A DNA stretch of 43,229 nt from an uncultured Nioella sp. Its GTDB lineage: Bacteria > Pseudomonadota > Alphaproteobacteria > Rhodobacterales > Rhodobacteraceae. Positions 8,622 through 16,270 of the stretch are shown here, one piece after another; the first letter of the stretch is position 1, and every line of letters starts with the position of its first letter. Made by a program: the position numbers and the translations under genes. The stretch lies in NCBI GenBank assembly GCA_947495575.1, contig CANLZL010000012.1:1-43229 (forward strand), written 5' to 3'. The notes below the pieces were generated by a model. That model did no database searches. It saw only the letters and a program-made list of their open reading frames with translations, and was not told the origin of the DNA.

Positions 8622-9941
8622 ATGCGAATAGCGATGATTGGCACAGGCTATGTTGGCCTGGTTTCCGGCGTGTGTTTTTCCGATTTCGGGCATGACGTGA
8701 TCTGCGTCGACAAGGACCCGGGCAAAATTGCCAAGCTGGAATCAGGTGAAGTGCCGATCTATGAGCCGGGCCTGGATGAACTGATGGCGAAAAACGTGCA
8801 GGCCGGGCGCTTGTCCTTCACTACGGACCTGGCGGCCGCTGTTGACGGGGCCGAGGCTGTTTTTATTGCCGTCGGCACGCCCACACGCCGGGGCGATGGC
8901 CATGCCGATCTGTCCTATGTGATGGCCGCAGCCGAAGAGGTGGGCCGATCACTTACAGGCTATGCCGTGATCGTGACGAAATCGACCGTTCCGGTTGGCA
9001 CCAATCGTAAGGTCAAACAGGCGGTGCTGAAAGCCGCGCCCGAGGCGGAATTCGATGTCGCCTCGAACCCTGAGTTTTTGCGAGAAGGGGCCGCGATTGA
9101 CGATTTCATGCGCCCTGACCGGGTTGTGGTTGGTGTTCAAACCGACCGTGCAGCGCAGGTTATGGCCGACATCTATCGGCCGCTTTACTTGCGCGATTTT
9201 CCGATCCTTAGCACCGATTTGGAAAGCGCCGAGATGATCAAATATGCCGCCAATGCCTTTCTGGCGACCAAGATCACCTTCATCAACGAGATTGCCGCGC
9301 TCTGCGAGCGCACCGGCGCCGATATCAAGCAAGTATCAAAGGGCATGGGGCTGGATGGTCGGATCGGGAATAAATTTTTGCATGCCGGCCCCGGCTATGG
9401 CGGATCATGTTTTCCCAAGGATACGGCCGCGCTGGCCCGCACAGCCCAGGATTATTCGGTCCCTCTTCATATCGTCGAAACGGTTATGCGGGTAAATGAC
9501 AGCACCAAGACGCGAATGGTCGAAAAGCTGCGCGACCTCTGCGATGGGTCGTTTAACGGCAAAACCATCGCGGTACTTGGCGTGACCTTCAAACCCAATA
9601 CCGATGACATGCGCGAGGCACCCGCCTTGACGATCGTGCCGGCCTTGGTGGGAGGCGGCGCCAAAGTGCGCGTGGTCGATCCACAAGGCGAAAGGGAAGG
9701 GGCCGCACTTTTACCCGGCGCTACCTGGATGGACAACCCATATGGAGCGGCCAATAACGCCGATCTTTTGGTGATCCTGACCGAGTGGAATGAGTTCCGC
9801 GCGCTGGACCTCAAAAAGCTGGCCAAGAAAATGGCCAGCCCGCGACTGGCCGATTTGCGCAATATCTATTCACCAAAAGATGCCAAACGCGCCGGGTTTG
9901 AGGCCTATGGCGCGGTTGGCCGCAGCGGTTGGTCCGCCTAG
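8622..9941 (+). CDS. ugd: UDP-glucose 6-dehydrogenase
   Basis: 439 aa, normal length. The N-terminus MRIAMIGTGYVGLVSG is the NAD-binding Rossmann motif, SNPEFLREG and the substrate-binding loop follow, and the catalytic Cys263 sits in GPGYGGSCFPKD. The C-terminal UDP-binding domain begins at about residue 310 (LGVTFKPNTDDMREAP). It oxidises UDP-glucose twice to UDP-glucuronate, giving the acidic sugar used directly or after 4-epimerisation by the LpsL-like enzyme. Its stop overlaps that of the convergent kdsD by three to four bases. Confidence 0.96.
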   Translation: MRIAMIGTGYVGLVSGVCFSDFGHDVICVDKDPGKIAKLESGEVPIYEPGLDELMAKNVQAGRLSFTTDLAAAVDGAEAVFIAVGTPTRRGDGHADLSYVMAAAEEVGRSLTGYAVIVTKSTVPVGTNRKVKQAVLKAAPEAEFDVASNPEFLREGAAIDDFMRPDRVVVGVQTDRAAQVMADIYRPLYLRDFPILSTDLESAEMIKYAANAFLATKITFINEIAALCERTGADIKQVSKGMGLDGRIGNKFLHAGPGYGGSCFPKDTAALARTAQDYSVPLHIVETVMRVNDSTKTRMVEKLRDLCDGSFNGKTIAVLGVTFKPNTDDMREAPALTIVPALVGGGAKVRVVDPQGEREGAALLPGATWMDNPYGAANNADLLVILTEWNEFRALDLKKLAKKMASPRLADLRNIYSPKDAKRAGFEAYGAVGRSGWSA

Positions 9942-10900
9942 ACCACACCTGCACGCAGACAGTCATGCAGGTGTAAGAGGCCAACAGGTTTGGCCGCATC
10001 ATCCAGCACAAACAGTGCGGTGATCTTGCCTGACATCATCGACAGCGCCTCGGCGGCCAGCATATCGGGGCCAATCGACCGGGGGCTGCCGGTGGCAACA
10101 TCGCCCGCGCGCTTTTCCATCAGCCCATCCATGTTGCGCCGCAAATCGCCGTCGGTGATGACACCAATCAGGGTATCGCCCCGCGTCACACCGGCAATAC
10201 CAAAGCCCTTTTCGGTCATCACCAGCAGAACATCGGGCATCGGCATCGCCTCGCTGACCAGAGGCAAGGCGTCACCGTCATGCATCAGCTGTGAAACCTT
10301 GGCCAGCTGCGCGCCCAGTTTGCCACCGGGATGAAAAGTGTGAAAGTTTTCTGCCAGAAATCCGCGCCGTTCCATCACGGCAACGGCCAGTGCATCGCCA
10401 AGTGCCAGTGTCAGCGTGGTCGATGTGGTGGGCACCATGCCGATTGTGCAGGCCTCAGGCGCGGCCGGTAAGGTCAGGCGCAGATCGGCCGCCTTCATCA
10501 AGGTGCTGTCGGGATTCTTGGAAATCGCGATCATGGGAATGTTGAAACGGGCCGCATGGGCCACAAGGTCGCCAAGCTCAACCGTCTCGCCAGAATTTGA
10601 GATCAGGATGCAAAGATCATCAGGCGTGATCATGCCCAGATCGCCATGGCTCGCCTCAGCCGGGTGAACGTAATAGGACGGCGTCCCGGTTGAGGCCAAA
10701 GTGGCGCAAATCTTGCGCGCGATATGGCCCGATTTTCCCATACCAGACAGGATCACGCGGCCATTCACGGCCAACACGGCCTCAACAGCGGGCTCAAAAT
10801 CCTCTGGCAACGCCTCGGCCAGCCGGGTCACGGCTTCGCCCTCGATGCGCAGCACACGGGCTGCGGTGTCGCGGATCATATCTGATGCAATCTTATCCAT
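9938..10900 (-). CDS. kdsD: Arabinose-5-phosphate isomerase (KdsD/KpsF)
   Basis: 320 aa. The SIS sugar-isomerase domain covers roughly residues 35-175 (SGMGKSGHIARK, HPAEASHGDLGM, SNSGETVEL), with the family hallmark HPGGKLG near residue 190, followed by two CBS domains (about 205-320, e.g. GVITDGDLRR). It converts ribulose-5-phosphate to arabinose-5-phosphate, the first step to Kdo. KpsF copies are a feature of ABC-exported, Kdo-linked group 2-type capsules, so its presence alongside KpsMTE-like genes is suggestive, although kpsU/C/S are absent from the window. The gene lies downstream of the parS beside parB but is probably a separate unit. Confidence 0.94.
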   Translation of the reverse strand: MDKIASDMIRDTAARVLRIEGEAVTRLAEALPEDFEPAVEAVLAVNGRVILSGMGKSGHIARKICATLASTGTPSYYVHPAEASHGDLGMITPDDLCILISNSGETVELGDLVAHAARFNIPMIAISKNPDSTLMKAADLRLTLPAAPEACTIGMVPTTSTTLTLALGDALAVAVMERRGFLAENFHTFHPGGKLGAQLAKVSQLMHDGDALPLVSEAMPMPDVLLVMTEKGFGIAGVTRGDTLIGVITDGDLRRNMDGLMEKRAGDVATGSPRSIGPDMLAAEALSMMSGKITALFVLDDAAKPVGLLHLHDCLRAGVV

Positions 10901-10945
10901 GGTCCAGCCTTTAGCCGATGATCGCGCCGAAGGGCAGGGGGAAAT

Positions 10946-10961
10946 GTTTCGCGTGCGAAAC
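10946..10961. other. Primary parS centromere site next to parB
   Basis: GTTTCGCGTGCGAAAC, a palindrome with 7-bp arms, ends one base before the complement of the parB stop codon. A site with the same arms occurs at 6034-6049. A ParB-binding palindrome immediately 3' of parB is a common arrangement of plasmid partition loci, so I call it parS with fair confidence. Confidence 0.8.
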
Positions 10962-10962
10962 G

Positions 10963-11928
10963 CTAGTGCCGTTCCAACCAGGCGATGAGCTGTGCTTTCA
11001 ATTCTGGCGTAAGCGAGGGCCCCGACAGCGTCAGGCCCGTGGCCGTTTCGCGCGCAGACAGGCCGGGGCGAATTTCGCGCATACCCGCAGGCGATGCTGC
11101 TGGCCGTGGGGCAGGGGCCAAAGATCTTGCAATCACAGCCTGCTCCGCCTCGATATTATCGGGAGTTTCATCCAGCAGACGCTGTTTTAGACCCTGAATA
11201 AGGGTATTTGACCCTTCCATTGCCTTGGCCAGGCGCAGGCCGAGCCGCTCGGTCAGCGACGCCGGAAAGCGCAAGACGCCATCCAGTTCGGCCACAACCG
11301 GCATGAATGTCCCGATCTTGGACCGCCGCGCCCGCGACGCTGACCCGAACAGGCCTTGCAAGGCGGCCCGACGATCCTCGAACACACCCTGTTCAATGGC
11401 CTTCAACGCAATCCTGGCCCGTTCAAAATAGCTCAGACCGACCCGGATTTCGTTTTCTTCTACCATAGCGATATAGGCGTCGGACGCGCTTTCTGGGCGC
11501 CGCAACAGAGCCTGAATAAGGGAAAAAGACTCTTCCCCGGTCTCCGCCAGCAATTGGCGCAGCGCCGCCAAGCGCCGCCAGCCAGAGATCAGACCGTAGC
11601 GTCCACCGTCCAGTGCCACCACCTCAATCGGCGTTTGCTGCCCCCGGGCGCGAATGCTGTCTTTGAGCACCTGCAACTCATCATCTCCGGCCAGAACGCG
11701 GTCCCGCACCAGATACCCCTCGTCAATGGCCCCCAATGGCAGGGATTGCACCAGCCGCCCCTCGATCCGCGCACGGTCCAGTTCGGCCGTGACCTCCTCC
11801 AGGGCAGCAACGGCCGAGGCTTCGCCCGCTACATGAGCAATTGGTGGGGCCGCAGGCGGGGCAGGGGTGTCGCCATCATCCGACCAATAACCAAGGCGGG
11901 CGGGGCTGAGACGTTTGCGTTTTGCCAT
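10963..11928 (-). CDS. parB: Plasmid partition protein ParB
   Basis: 321 aa. A ParB/Srx-like N-terminal domain covers about residues 55-145 (SLPLGAIDEGYLVRDR, LKDSIRARGQQTPIEVV, GLISGWRRLAAL), followed by a DNA-binding helical part (SDAYIAMVEENEIRVGLSYFERAR, then an HTH-like stretch). In the chromosomal family the equivalent of SGWRRLAA is the GERRxRA box that binds CTP, so this copy is divergent, as is usual on plasmids. It would bind the parS at 10946-10961 and act with ParA. It starts 50 bp after the parA stop in the same operon. Confidence 0.93.
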   Translation of the reverse strand: MAKRKRLSPARLGYWSDDGDTPAPPAAPPIAHVAGEASAVAALEEVTAELDRARIEGRLVQSLPLGAIDEGYLVRDRVLAGDDELQVLKDSIRARGQQTPIEVVALDGGRYGLISGWRRLAALRQLLAETGEESFSLIQALLRRPESASDAYIAMVEENEIRVGLSYFERARIALKAIEQGVFEDRRAALQGLFGSASRARRSKIGTFMPVVAELDGVLRFPASLTERLGLRLAKAMEGSNTLIQGLKQRLLDETPDNIEAEQAVIARSLAPAPRPAASPAGMREIRPGLSARETATGLTLSGPSLTPELKAQLIAWLERH

Positions 11929-11945
11929 CTGTGCTTTCCTGTCCG

Positions 11946-11978
11946 TTTTAGACCCTAATCAGCGGTTTAGAGCCTGTT
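11946..11978 (-). other. Repeat-word segment in the parA-parB gap
   Basis: Read on the minus strand, this short gap has GGCTCTAAACC, then ATTAGGGTCTAAAA. Almost the same pair of words is found at 5987-6012 near the second parS, and TAGGGTCT/AGACCCTA arms form the inverted repeat at 32877-32905. I cannot assign a function; candidates are a weak hairpin tuning parB expression or a protein-binding site. Confidence 0.35.
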
Positions 11979-13376
11979 TTAGGCCGCACCGGCCCGGGTT
12001 TCTTCTGCCTCAAGTTCTTCGCGCCGCCATATCCCCAGCAAAAGTCGTTTGAAGGCGGCATAGGTCGCATCAAAGGTTTCGCGACCGCGGGCATAGGTCT
12101 CACGGTTGAAATCGCGGTAATCGGCTTCATAAATACCAGACACCTGTTCCCCCGCCTGACCGATCAGTGCGGTGAAACCCTGCCGATGCGGGCTGAGAGT
12201 CCGGCCCAGATAGGCCTGCATCAAGGCGCCAAGCTCTGCCTGCTGACTGTCATCATAACGCGTGACCACGGCGCGCACGGCGTCCCATTCAAAGCCCATT
12301 TCTTCCCGGCCAAGTGCGCGTGCGGCCATGTTCTCACCCTCCTCAATCGAGGCGAAGGTCGAATGCAGCATGTCGAAGAACCGTCCGGTGGAATCAAATT
12401 CGAGGAACGACGCCCCTAACGGCACCAGCAGGATATCGGCAGCAGAAAGCCCGTTTATGGTCAAATAGCCAAGGGCAGGGGGGGTATCTATGAAAATGAG
12501 GTCATAGTCATCCAGCACCCCATCGGCGGCCAGCGTATCGGTCAGCGCATCCCAAAGCTTCCAGCCGCGACCGTTCATGCGCCAAACCGGGATCTGAAAC
12601 TCGGCCCAATAAAGGTTCAGCTGCGCGCCGATAAGGTCGATATTGGGCCAATGGGTGGATTGAATGACATCTGTGGCCTTTACGTTCAAAGCCTCGGTCA
12701 ATGTGTCATCCAGCGGTTGGGGTGTTTCGCCCCGATCCAGCCGGCGTTGATTTTCCACCCGCATATGGCCTGCATAATGGCGCGCCAGCAGGGGAAAGAC
12801 GGTGTTCCACTCATCTTCGACCACACCGCCAAAAATCGAGGTCATGGAGCCCTGGCTATCAAGGTCGATCACCAGCACCCTGTAGCCGTCCAGCGCCGCC
12901 GACATGGCCAGATGGGCCGCGGTCGAGGTCTTACCCACCCCGCCTTTGAAATTTGCCACCGCCACCATCTTGGCAGCCAACCCGTCGGGCCGGTAAGGAC
13001 GGTATTCCTTGGCCTTGGAGCCTTCAGAAGCAAAATGGGTGCGCAGGCGCAACACCTCATCCAGAGTGAACCACTTGGCGCCGCCTTCAGTTTCGGACCG
13101 GCCCTGGGGCAGCTCTGGGTTTTGTTTCAACACCCGGCGAAAATGGGCCTGGGCCACGGGGATCAGATAGCGGGTGATTTCCCAGGTTGAAAAAAGGCGC
13201 AGCGTTTTCCGGCCTTCTTCATTCAATCCCCGAGACGCGAGATCAGCCCGGCCCTGAGCACAGGCTTGCGCAATCTGGGCAAACCCCTCTGTTCCAAGAG
13301 GTGCCCCCAAGTCATTGAGCGCAACATCGGGATCAATGTTGAAATAGGGGGGAAGCCCTGCGGTCTCTTTTGCCAT
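11979..13376 (-). CDS. parA: Plasmid partition ATPase ParA
   Basis: 465 aa. Residues ~60-125 resemble the DNA-binding N-terminal region of type Ia ParA proteins. The deviant Walker A motif is FKGGVGKTSTAAHLA, with the signature Lys144 and the P-loop Lys149. Walker A' (LVIDLDSQGSMTSIF) and Walker B (LIFIDTPPALGYLT) follow. It would drive plasmid segregation together with ParB and, through its N-terminal domain, may repress its own operon. GAGG is 7 nt before the ATG. It is divergent from repA, with the origin region between them. Confidence 0.96.
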   Translation of the reverse strand: MAKETAGLPPYFNIDPDVALNDLGAPLGTEGFAQIAQACAQGRADLASRGLNEEGRKTLRLFSTWEITRYLIPVAQAHFRRVLKQNPELPQGRSETEGGAKWFTLDEVLRLRTHFASEGSKAKEYRPYRPDGLAAKMVAVANFKGGVGKTSTAAHLAMSAALDGYRVLVIDLDSQGSMTSIFGGVVEDEWNTVFPLLARHYAGHMRVENQRRLDRGETPQPLDDTLTEALNVKATDVIQSTHWPNIDLIGAQLNLYWAEFQIPVWRMNGRGWKLWDALTDTLAADGVLDDYDLIFIDTPPALGYLTINGLSAADILLVPLGASFLEFDSTGRFFDMLHSTFASIEEGENMAARALGREEMGFEWDAVRAVVTRYDDSQQAELGALMQAYLGRTLSPHRQGFTALIGQAGEQVSGIYEADYRDFNRETYARGRETFDATYAAFKRLLLGIWRREELEAEETRAGAA

Positions 13377-13518
13377 GCTCGCGCCTCTATGTGCGGTGTT
13401 TCCGCCAATATACGCGAAAAGGCGTTACATGGAAGCAAAAGCACGATTTATGCGAAGTTTCTTTGCAGAATCTGTAGCAAAAGGGTGCTTAGGAAGAGGA
13501 TGCCTGAAAAAACCTGTG

Positions 13519-13551
13519 GTGTTAAGTATGTGTTATATTTGTGTTAAACGA
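13519..13551 (+). repeat. Three GTGTTA words at 11-bp spacing in AT-rich DNA
   Basis: GTGTTA starts at 13519, 13530 and 13541, one helical turn apart, within AT-rich sequence. This is a good candidate for the unwinding element of the origin, or for a helically phased operator controlling parA. Confidence 0.6.
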
Positions 13552-13557
13552 ATTAGG

Positions 13558-13580
13558 GATCTTACTAAGATCTTTTTTTT
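13558..13580 (+). terminator. Palindrome followed by T-run (terminator or origin element)
   Basis: GATCTTACTAAGATC (13558-13572) is an inverted repeat with 5-7 paired bases and is followed by TTTTTTTT (13573-13580). The stem is AT-rich and the loop short, so it may be a weak terminator or simply part of the AT-rich origin. Confidence 0.35.
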
Positions 13581-13613
13581 AAACGATAAATCGGGTGTTT
13601 TCTGAAGTATCCC

Positions 13614-13672
13614 GACTCTGAACCCCCGATAAAGCGACTCTGAACCCCCGCTAGCCTGACTCTGATCCCCCG
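13614..13672 (+). repeat. Three 22-bp-spaced iterons (RepA binding sites)
   Basis: The 15-base unit GACTCTGAACCCCCG occurs at 13614-13628 and 13636-13650, and with one change (GACTCTGATCCCCCG) at 13658-13672. The start-to-start distance is exactly 22 bp, two helical turns, as in iteron origins. A partial inverted copy (GAGTCGGGG, 13740-13748) overlaps the repA translation start region, which in iteron plasmids often serves autoregulation (inference). Confidence 0.88.
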
Positions 13673-13693
13673 ATCATCCCGCTGGACGGCGTC

Positions 13694-13702
13694 TGTGGAT
13701 AA
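13694..13702 (-). promoter_or_regulatory. DnaA box
   Basis: TGTGGATAA is the exact reverse complement of the consensus DnaA box TTATCCACA. It lies 22 bp after the last iteron and 48 bp before repA, where host DnaA is expected to assist RepA. Confidence 0.8.
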
Positions 13703-13750
13703 CTCTAGGTTGGGTGTCAACAAAACCACGATAAAAAACGAGTCGGGGCA

Positions 13751-14773
13751 GTGAGCAGATCCATTACAATCGGCGGCGGGCTTTTGCCGGATCGTCACCC
13801 GCAGGGGGATTTTTTCCTTTGCGATATTCTTGATGCCATTCCCAAGGATGACCTTGCCACGATGGAGCATCCGGTCTTTTCGCTTTCGACGCGGCCTGAT
13901 CGGCGCATTCTCAGCTATACTCATAATGATGTCGCGATCGAAGTGACGCCGAGCGTTAAAGGCCTGGCCACGATCCATGACAAAGACATCCTGATCTATT
14001 GCATCAGCCAGTTGATGGCGGCCGTGAACGAGGGCAGGGCGGTCAGCCGCCGCATCTATCTGCGCGCCCATGACCTGCTTGTGGCCACCAATCGGGAAAC
14101 CTCCGGGGATGCCTATCGGCGCCTCAAGGAGGCCTTCGAGCGCCTGGCAGGTACACGCATCACCACCAATATCACAACCGGCGATCAGGAGGTGACCACC
14201 GGGTTTGGGCTGATCGAAAGCTGGGAGATCGTGCGCAAATCCCGTGGCGGGCGCATGGTGAGCGTCGCGGTAACGCTGTCTGATTGGCTTTTTCAGGCGG
14301 TGATGAATAAATCGGTCCTGACGCTTAGCCGCGATTATTTCCGCCTGAGGAAACCGCTCGAACGCCGCATCTATGAATTGGCGCGCAAACATTGCGGCCG
14401 GCAGAACAGCTGGCGGGTGTCGGTTGATCTGCTTTTGAAAAAATCAGGCTCGGCCAGTCCGCGCCGCGTCTTCCGCAAGATGCTGCGCGATATGATCGAG
14501 GTGGATCATCTGCCCGATTATCACATGGAAGAAGAGCCCGGCGACAAGATCCGTTTCACGTTGCGAGATGCGGTGATCGAGACCCCGCAGCGCAACCTGC
14601 CAGTCCTGCGCACAGAAACGCTTGAGAAAGCCCGAGCCCTTGTTCCGGGCGCAGATATCTATGCGCTAGAGGCCGAGTGGCGGGACTTTTGGAGTATGTC
14701 AGGAAGGCCACGCCTGCGTAACGCAGATGCAGCCTTCATGGGCTTTGTTAAAGGTAGCAGGGAGAAGTTGTAG
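13751..14773 (+). CDS. repA: Replication initiator RepA (RepA-I / RPA family)
   Basis: 340 aa. It matches the alphaproteobacterial 'replication initiator protein A' type: conserved blocks are IPKDDLATMEHPVFSLS, DKDILIYCISQL, a winged-helix-like section (SGDAYRRLKEAFERLAGTRI), and LSRDYFRLRKPLERRIYELARKHCG. It should bind the iterons just upstream and recruit the host replication machinery. The start is GTG at 13751; no alternative in-frame start is available before the upstream stop at 13706, and the ribosome site is weak, which fits a low-copy plasmid. Together with parA and parB this corresponds to the RepA-I replicon class of roseobacters. Confidence 0.94.
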   Translation: MSRSITIGGGLLPDRHPQGDFFLCDILDAIPKDDLATMEHPVFSLSTRPDRRILSYTHNDVAIEVTPSVKGLATIHDKDILIYCISQLMAAVNEGRAVSRRIYLRAHDLLVATNRETSGDAYRRLKEAFERLAGTRITTNITTGDQEVTTGFGLIESWEIVRKSRGGRMVSVAVTLSDWLFQAVMNKSVLTLSRDYFRLRKPLERRIYELARKHCGRQNSWRVSVDLLLKKSGSASPRRVFRKMLRDMIEVDHLPDYHMEEEPGDKIRFTLRDAVIETPQRNLPVLRTETLEKARALVPGADIYALEAEWRDFWSMSGRPRLRNADAAFMGFVKGSREKL

Positions 14774-14842
14774 TGCGCCTACAACGGCGTAAACAGCCGA
14801 ACAATGGTGGCGCTGACTTTACCCAAAATAGTCGGATGGGCG

Positions 14843-15046
14843 TTATTCATCCAATTGAAGGCTAATGTTCTTGCTTGCAAGAATTCCAATGATTTGTGTC
14901 ACTGCTGGTGACAATCGCGGCAGCGCCGCTTGGAATTCGGTTTCTTTATCTGATAATGAGTTTATTGCAGATTCTCCATTCTCTATTCTCCAAAGCGCCA
15001 AGGCCAGAACAGTTCGAATTTTATCATCACTATTAGTTTTGCTCAT
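14843..15046 (-). CDS. Small protein of unknown function
   Basis: 67 aa, AT-rich, no signal peptide or membrane segment; predicted mostly helical and acidic overall (MSKTNSDDKIRTVLALALW...). An AAGGAAG ribosome site sits 5-6 nt before the ATG at 15046, which is the main reason I believe it is translated. It lies downstream of the sulfotransferase-like gene on the same strand, 85 bp on, and converges on repA. I do not recognise it. Its base composition matches the sulfotransferase-like gene rather than repA, so the two may have arrived together. Confidence 0.5.
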   Translation of the reverse strand: MSKTNSDDKIRTVLALALWRIENGESAINSLSDKETEFQAALPRLSPAVTQIIGILASKNISLQLDE

Positions 15047-15131
15047 ATCTACTTCCTTTCTACTTTTGTGTGTTTAGCAAACAGTATCGCGAAAAGTTTA
15101 ATCACTCAAAGCCGAGTGAAAACCTAACTTT

Positions 15132-16172
15132 TCACTTCAAGATGGAATCCAATTTTTTCTCCAGTTCAGCCAAGCGTTTCCTACTATCCATTAACTGCTC
15201 AGCAACGCTGAATAGAAGTGACAAAGTGAATTGGTCCATGTTCCAAGTGTCAGGATGTGAAATTTCTTTTATTGAAGAATCGAATGACATAGGTGGCTGC
15301 CCGCGCTCAATGAGCAGACGATCAATTTTCTCAATATCATCTGCATTTTCTGCGACGATTTTCTCTAAATCCGTACTCGTTGGAACCAGCTTATTAATTG
15401 TGGGCAGATCGTATTTTGGTAAATGCCTGTGCGTTATCGCATTAAAAAGTCCTTGAAACCGCGCAGCGGTCACTTTGCCTTCGAAACGATTGTTGTAAAC
15501 GACCCAGGCCGCGATCTGTTCCGGAGGGGGAGAAATATTATCATTGGTTGTTGGCAGGCCTTCCATTCCCACTAACTGTAAAAAATGCTTAGATACATCG
15601 CTTATTTCATCGTAATTGTAGAGACTAAAGTTTTTTGAAAACTCCTTCTCCCATTTTTCGATGTCCGGAAAGAAATTCAGTTTTCTTCCCATACGCCATT
15701 GTTTGAAACCCTGTATTCTTCCGGAATAGGTTTTGTGCTTTAAGCCCCATTGAAGATATGCGCTATTCAGCCATTTATCGTGTCGTCTAATATAGCAAAC
15801 TATTTTAACATCTATCCCGGATTTCTGTATATCGGAGAGTGTTTTTATCGCCCTTTCGCTGTGTTCTGAGGCAAATAGCCACTCATTTGACCAGATAAGA
15901 GTATCGATGCCTTCTTTTTGCGCTCTCTGAGTTTCTTCGGCCAGAACATTGGCGAGTTGACCTTCGACTTCATCTCTCGGAAGCTCGACGAAGAATAGGT
16001 CTGAGCCTCCTCTAAATTGCCATTCAGGTCTTTCTATATTCGAGCAATTCTCAAGCATTATTCCAAGATATTTGGAATTGTTCGCCATGATCTGCTTATT
16101 ATTTTTCTCGAGGGTGGCTTGAATGGAACTCGATCCAGTTTTTCCGGCACCGATGTGAACAATGAGTTTCAT
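15132..16172 (-). CDS. Sulfotransferase-like P-loop protein (low GC)
   Basis: 346 aa. The N-terminus MKLIVHIGAGKTGSSSIQ is a PAPS-binding-loop-like P-loop typical of sulfotransferase-family proteins in polysaccharide clusters; a strand with VCYIRRHDKWLNSAYLQW near residue 130 resembles the 3'-phosphate-binding segment. The last ~30 residues form a likely coiled coil. AAAGGAAAG precedes the ATG. The gene is strikingly AT-rich: 46 of 120 bases are G/C in 15721-15840, against 38 of 60 in 21361-21420 (rmlB). This points to separate acquisition. A similar P-loop motif starts the protein at 25194-26213. Polysaccharide sulfation is likely but unproven; some family members have unknown acceptors. Confidence 0.75.
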   Translation of the reverse strand: MKLIVHIGAGKTGSSSIQATLEKNNKQIMANNSKYLGIMLENCSNIERPEWQFRGGSDLFFVELPRDEVEGQLANVLAEETQRAQKEGIDTLIWSNEWLFASEHSERAIKTLSDIQKSGIDVKIVCYIRRHDKWLNSAYLQWGLKHKTYSGRIQGFKQWRMGRKLNFFPDIEKWEKEFSKNFSLYNYDEISDVSKHFLQLVGMEGLPTTNDNISPPPEQIAAWVVYNNRFEGKVTAARFQGLFNAITHRHLPKYDLPTINKLVPTSTDLEKIVAENADDIEKIDRLLIERGQPPMSFDSSIKEISHPDTWNMDQFTLSLLFSVAEQLMDSRKRLAELEKKLDSILK

Positions 16173-16270
16173 TTTGCTTTCCTTTTCACCGTTTGCCTAA
16201 ACTGCGTCAGACTGCAATTTGTAGCCAGGTGTGTAAGCCTCAATGGCACATCCAGCCTTCTGGTCATATC

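Larger units (their letters stand above)
13377..13750. other. Replication origin region (oriV) between parA and repA
   Basis: This 374-bp non-coding stretch has the layout of an iteron origin. From left to right: AT-rich DNA with three GTGTTA words at exact 11-bp spacing (13519-13546), a GATCTTACTAAGATC palindrome followed by eight T (13558-13580), three 22-bp iterons (13614-13672), a consensus DnaA box (13694-13702) and the repA GTG. The parA and repA promoters must lie here too. Short open frames crossing it have no ribosome site or recognisable content. Confidence 0.8.

Noticed and set aside
7493-8644. Longer galE with 58 extra N-terminal residues
   Set aside because: The extension overlaps the divergent ugd start, has no family similarity and no ribosome site; GTG at 8470 gives the usual GalE start.
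13375-13605. 76-aa open frame across the origin
   Set aside because: It covers the parA start, the phased repeats and the T-run; no ribosome site or coding signal.
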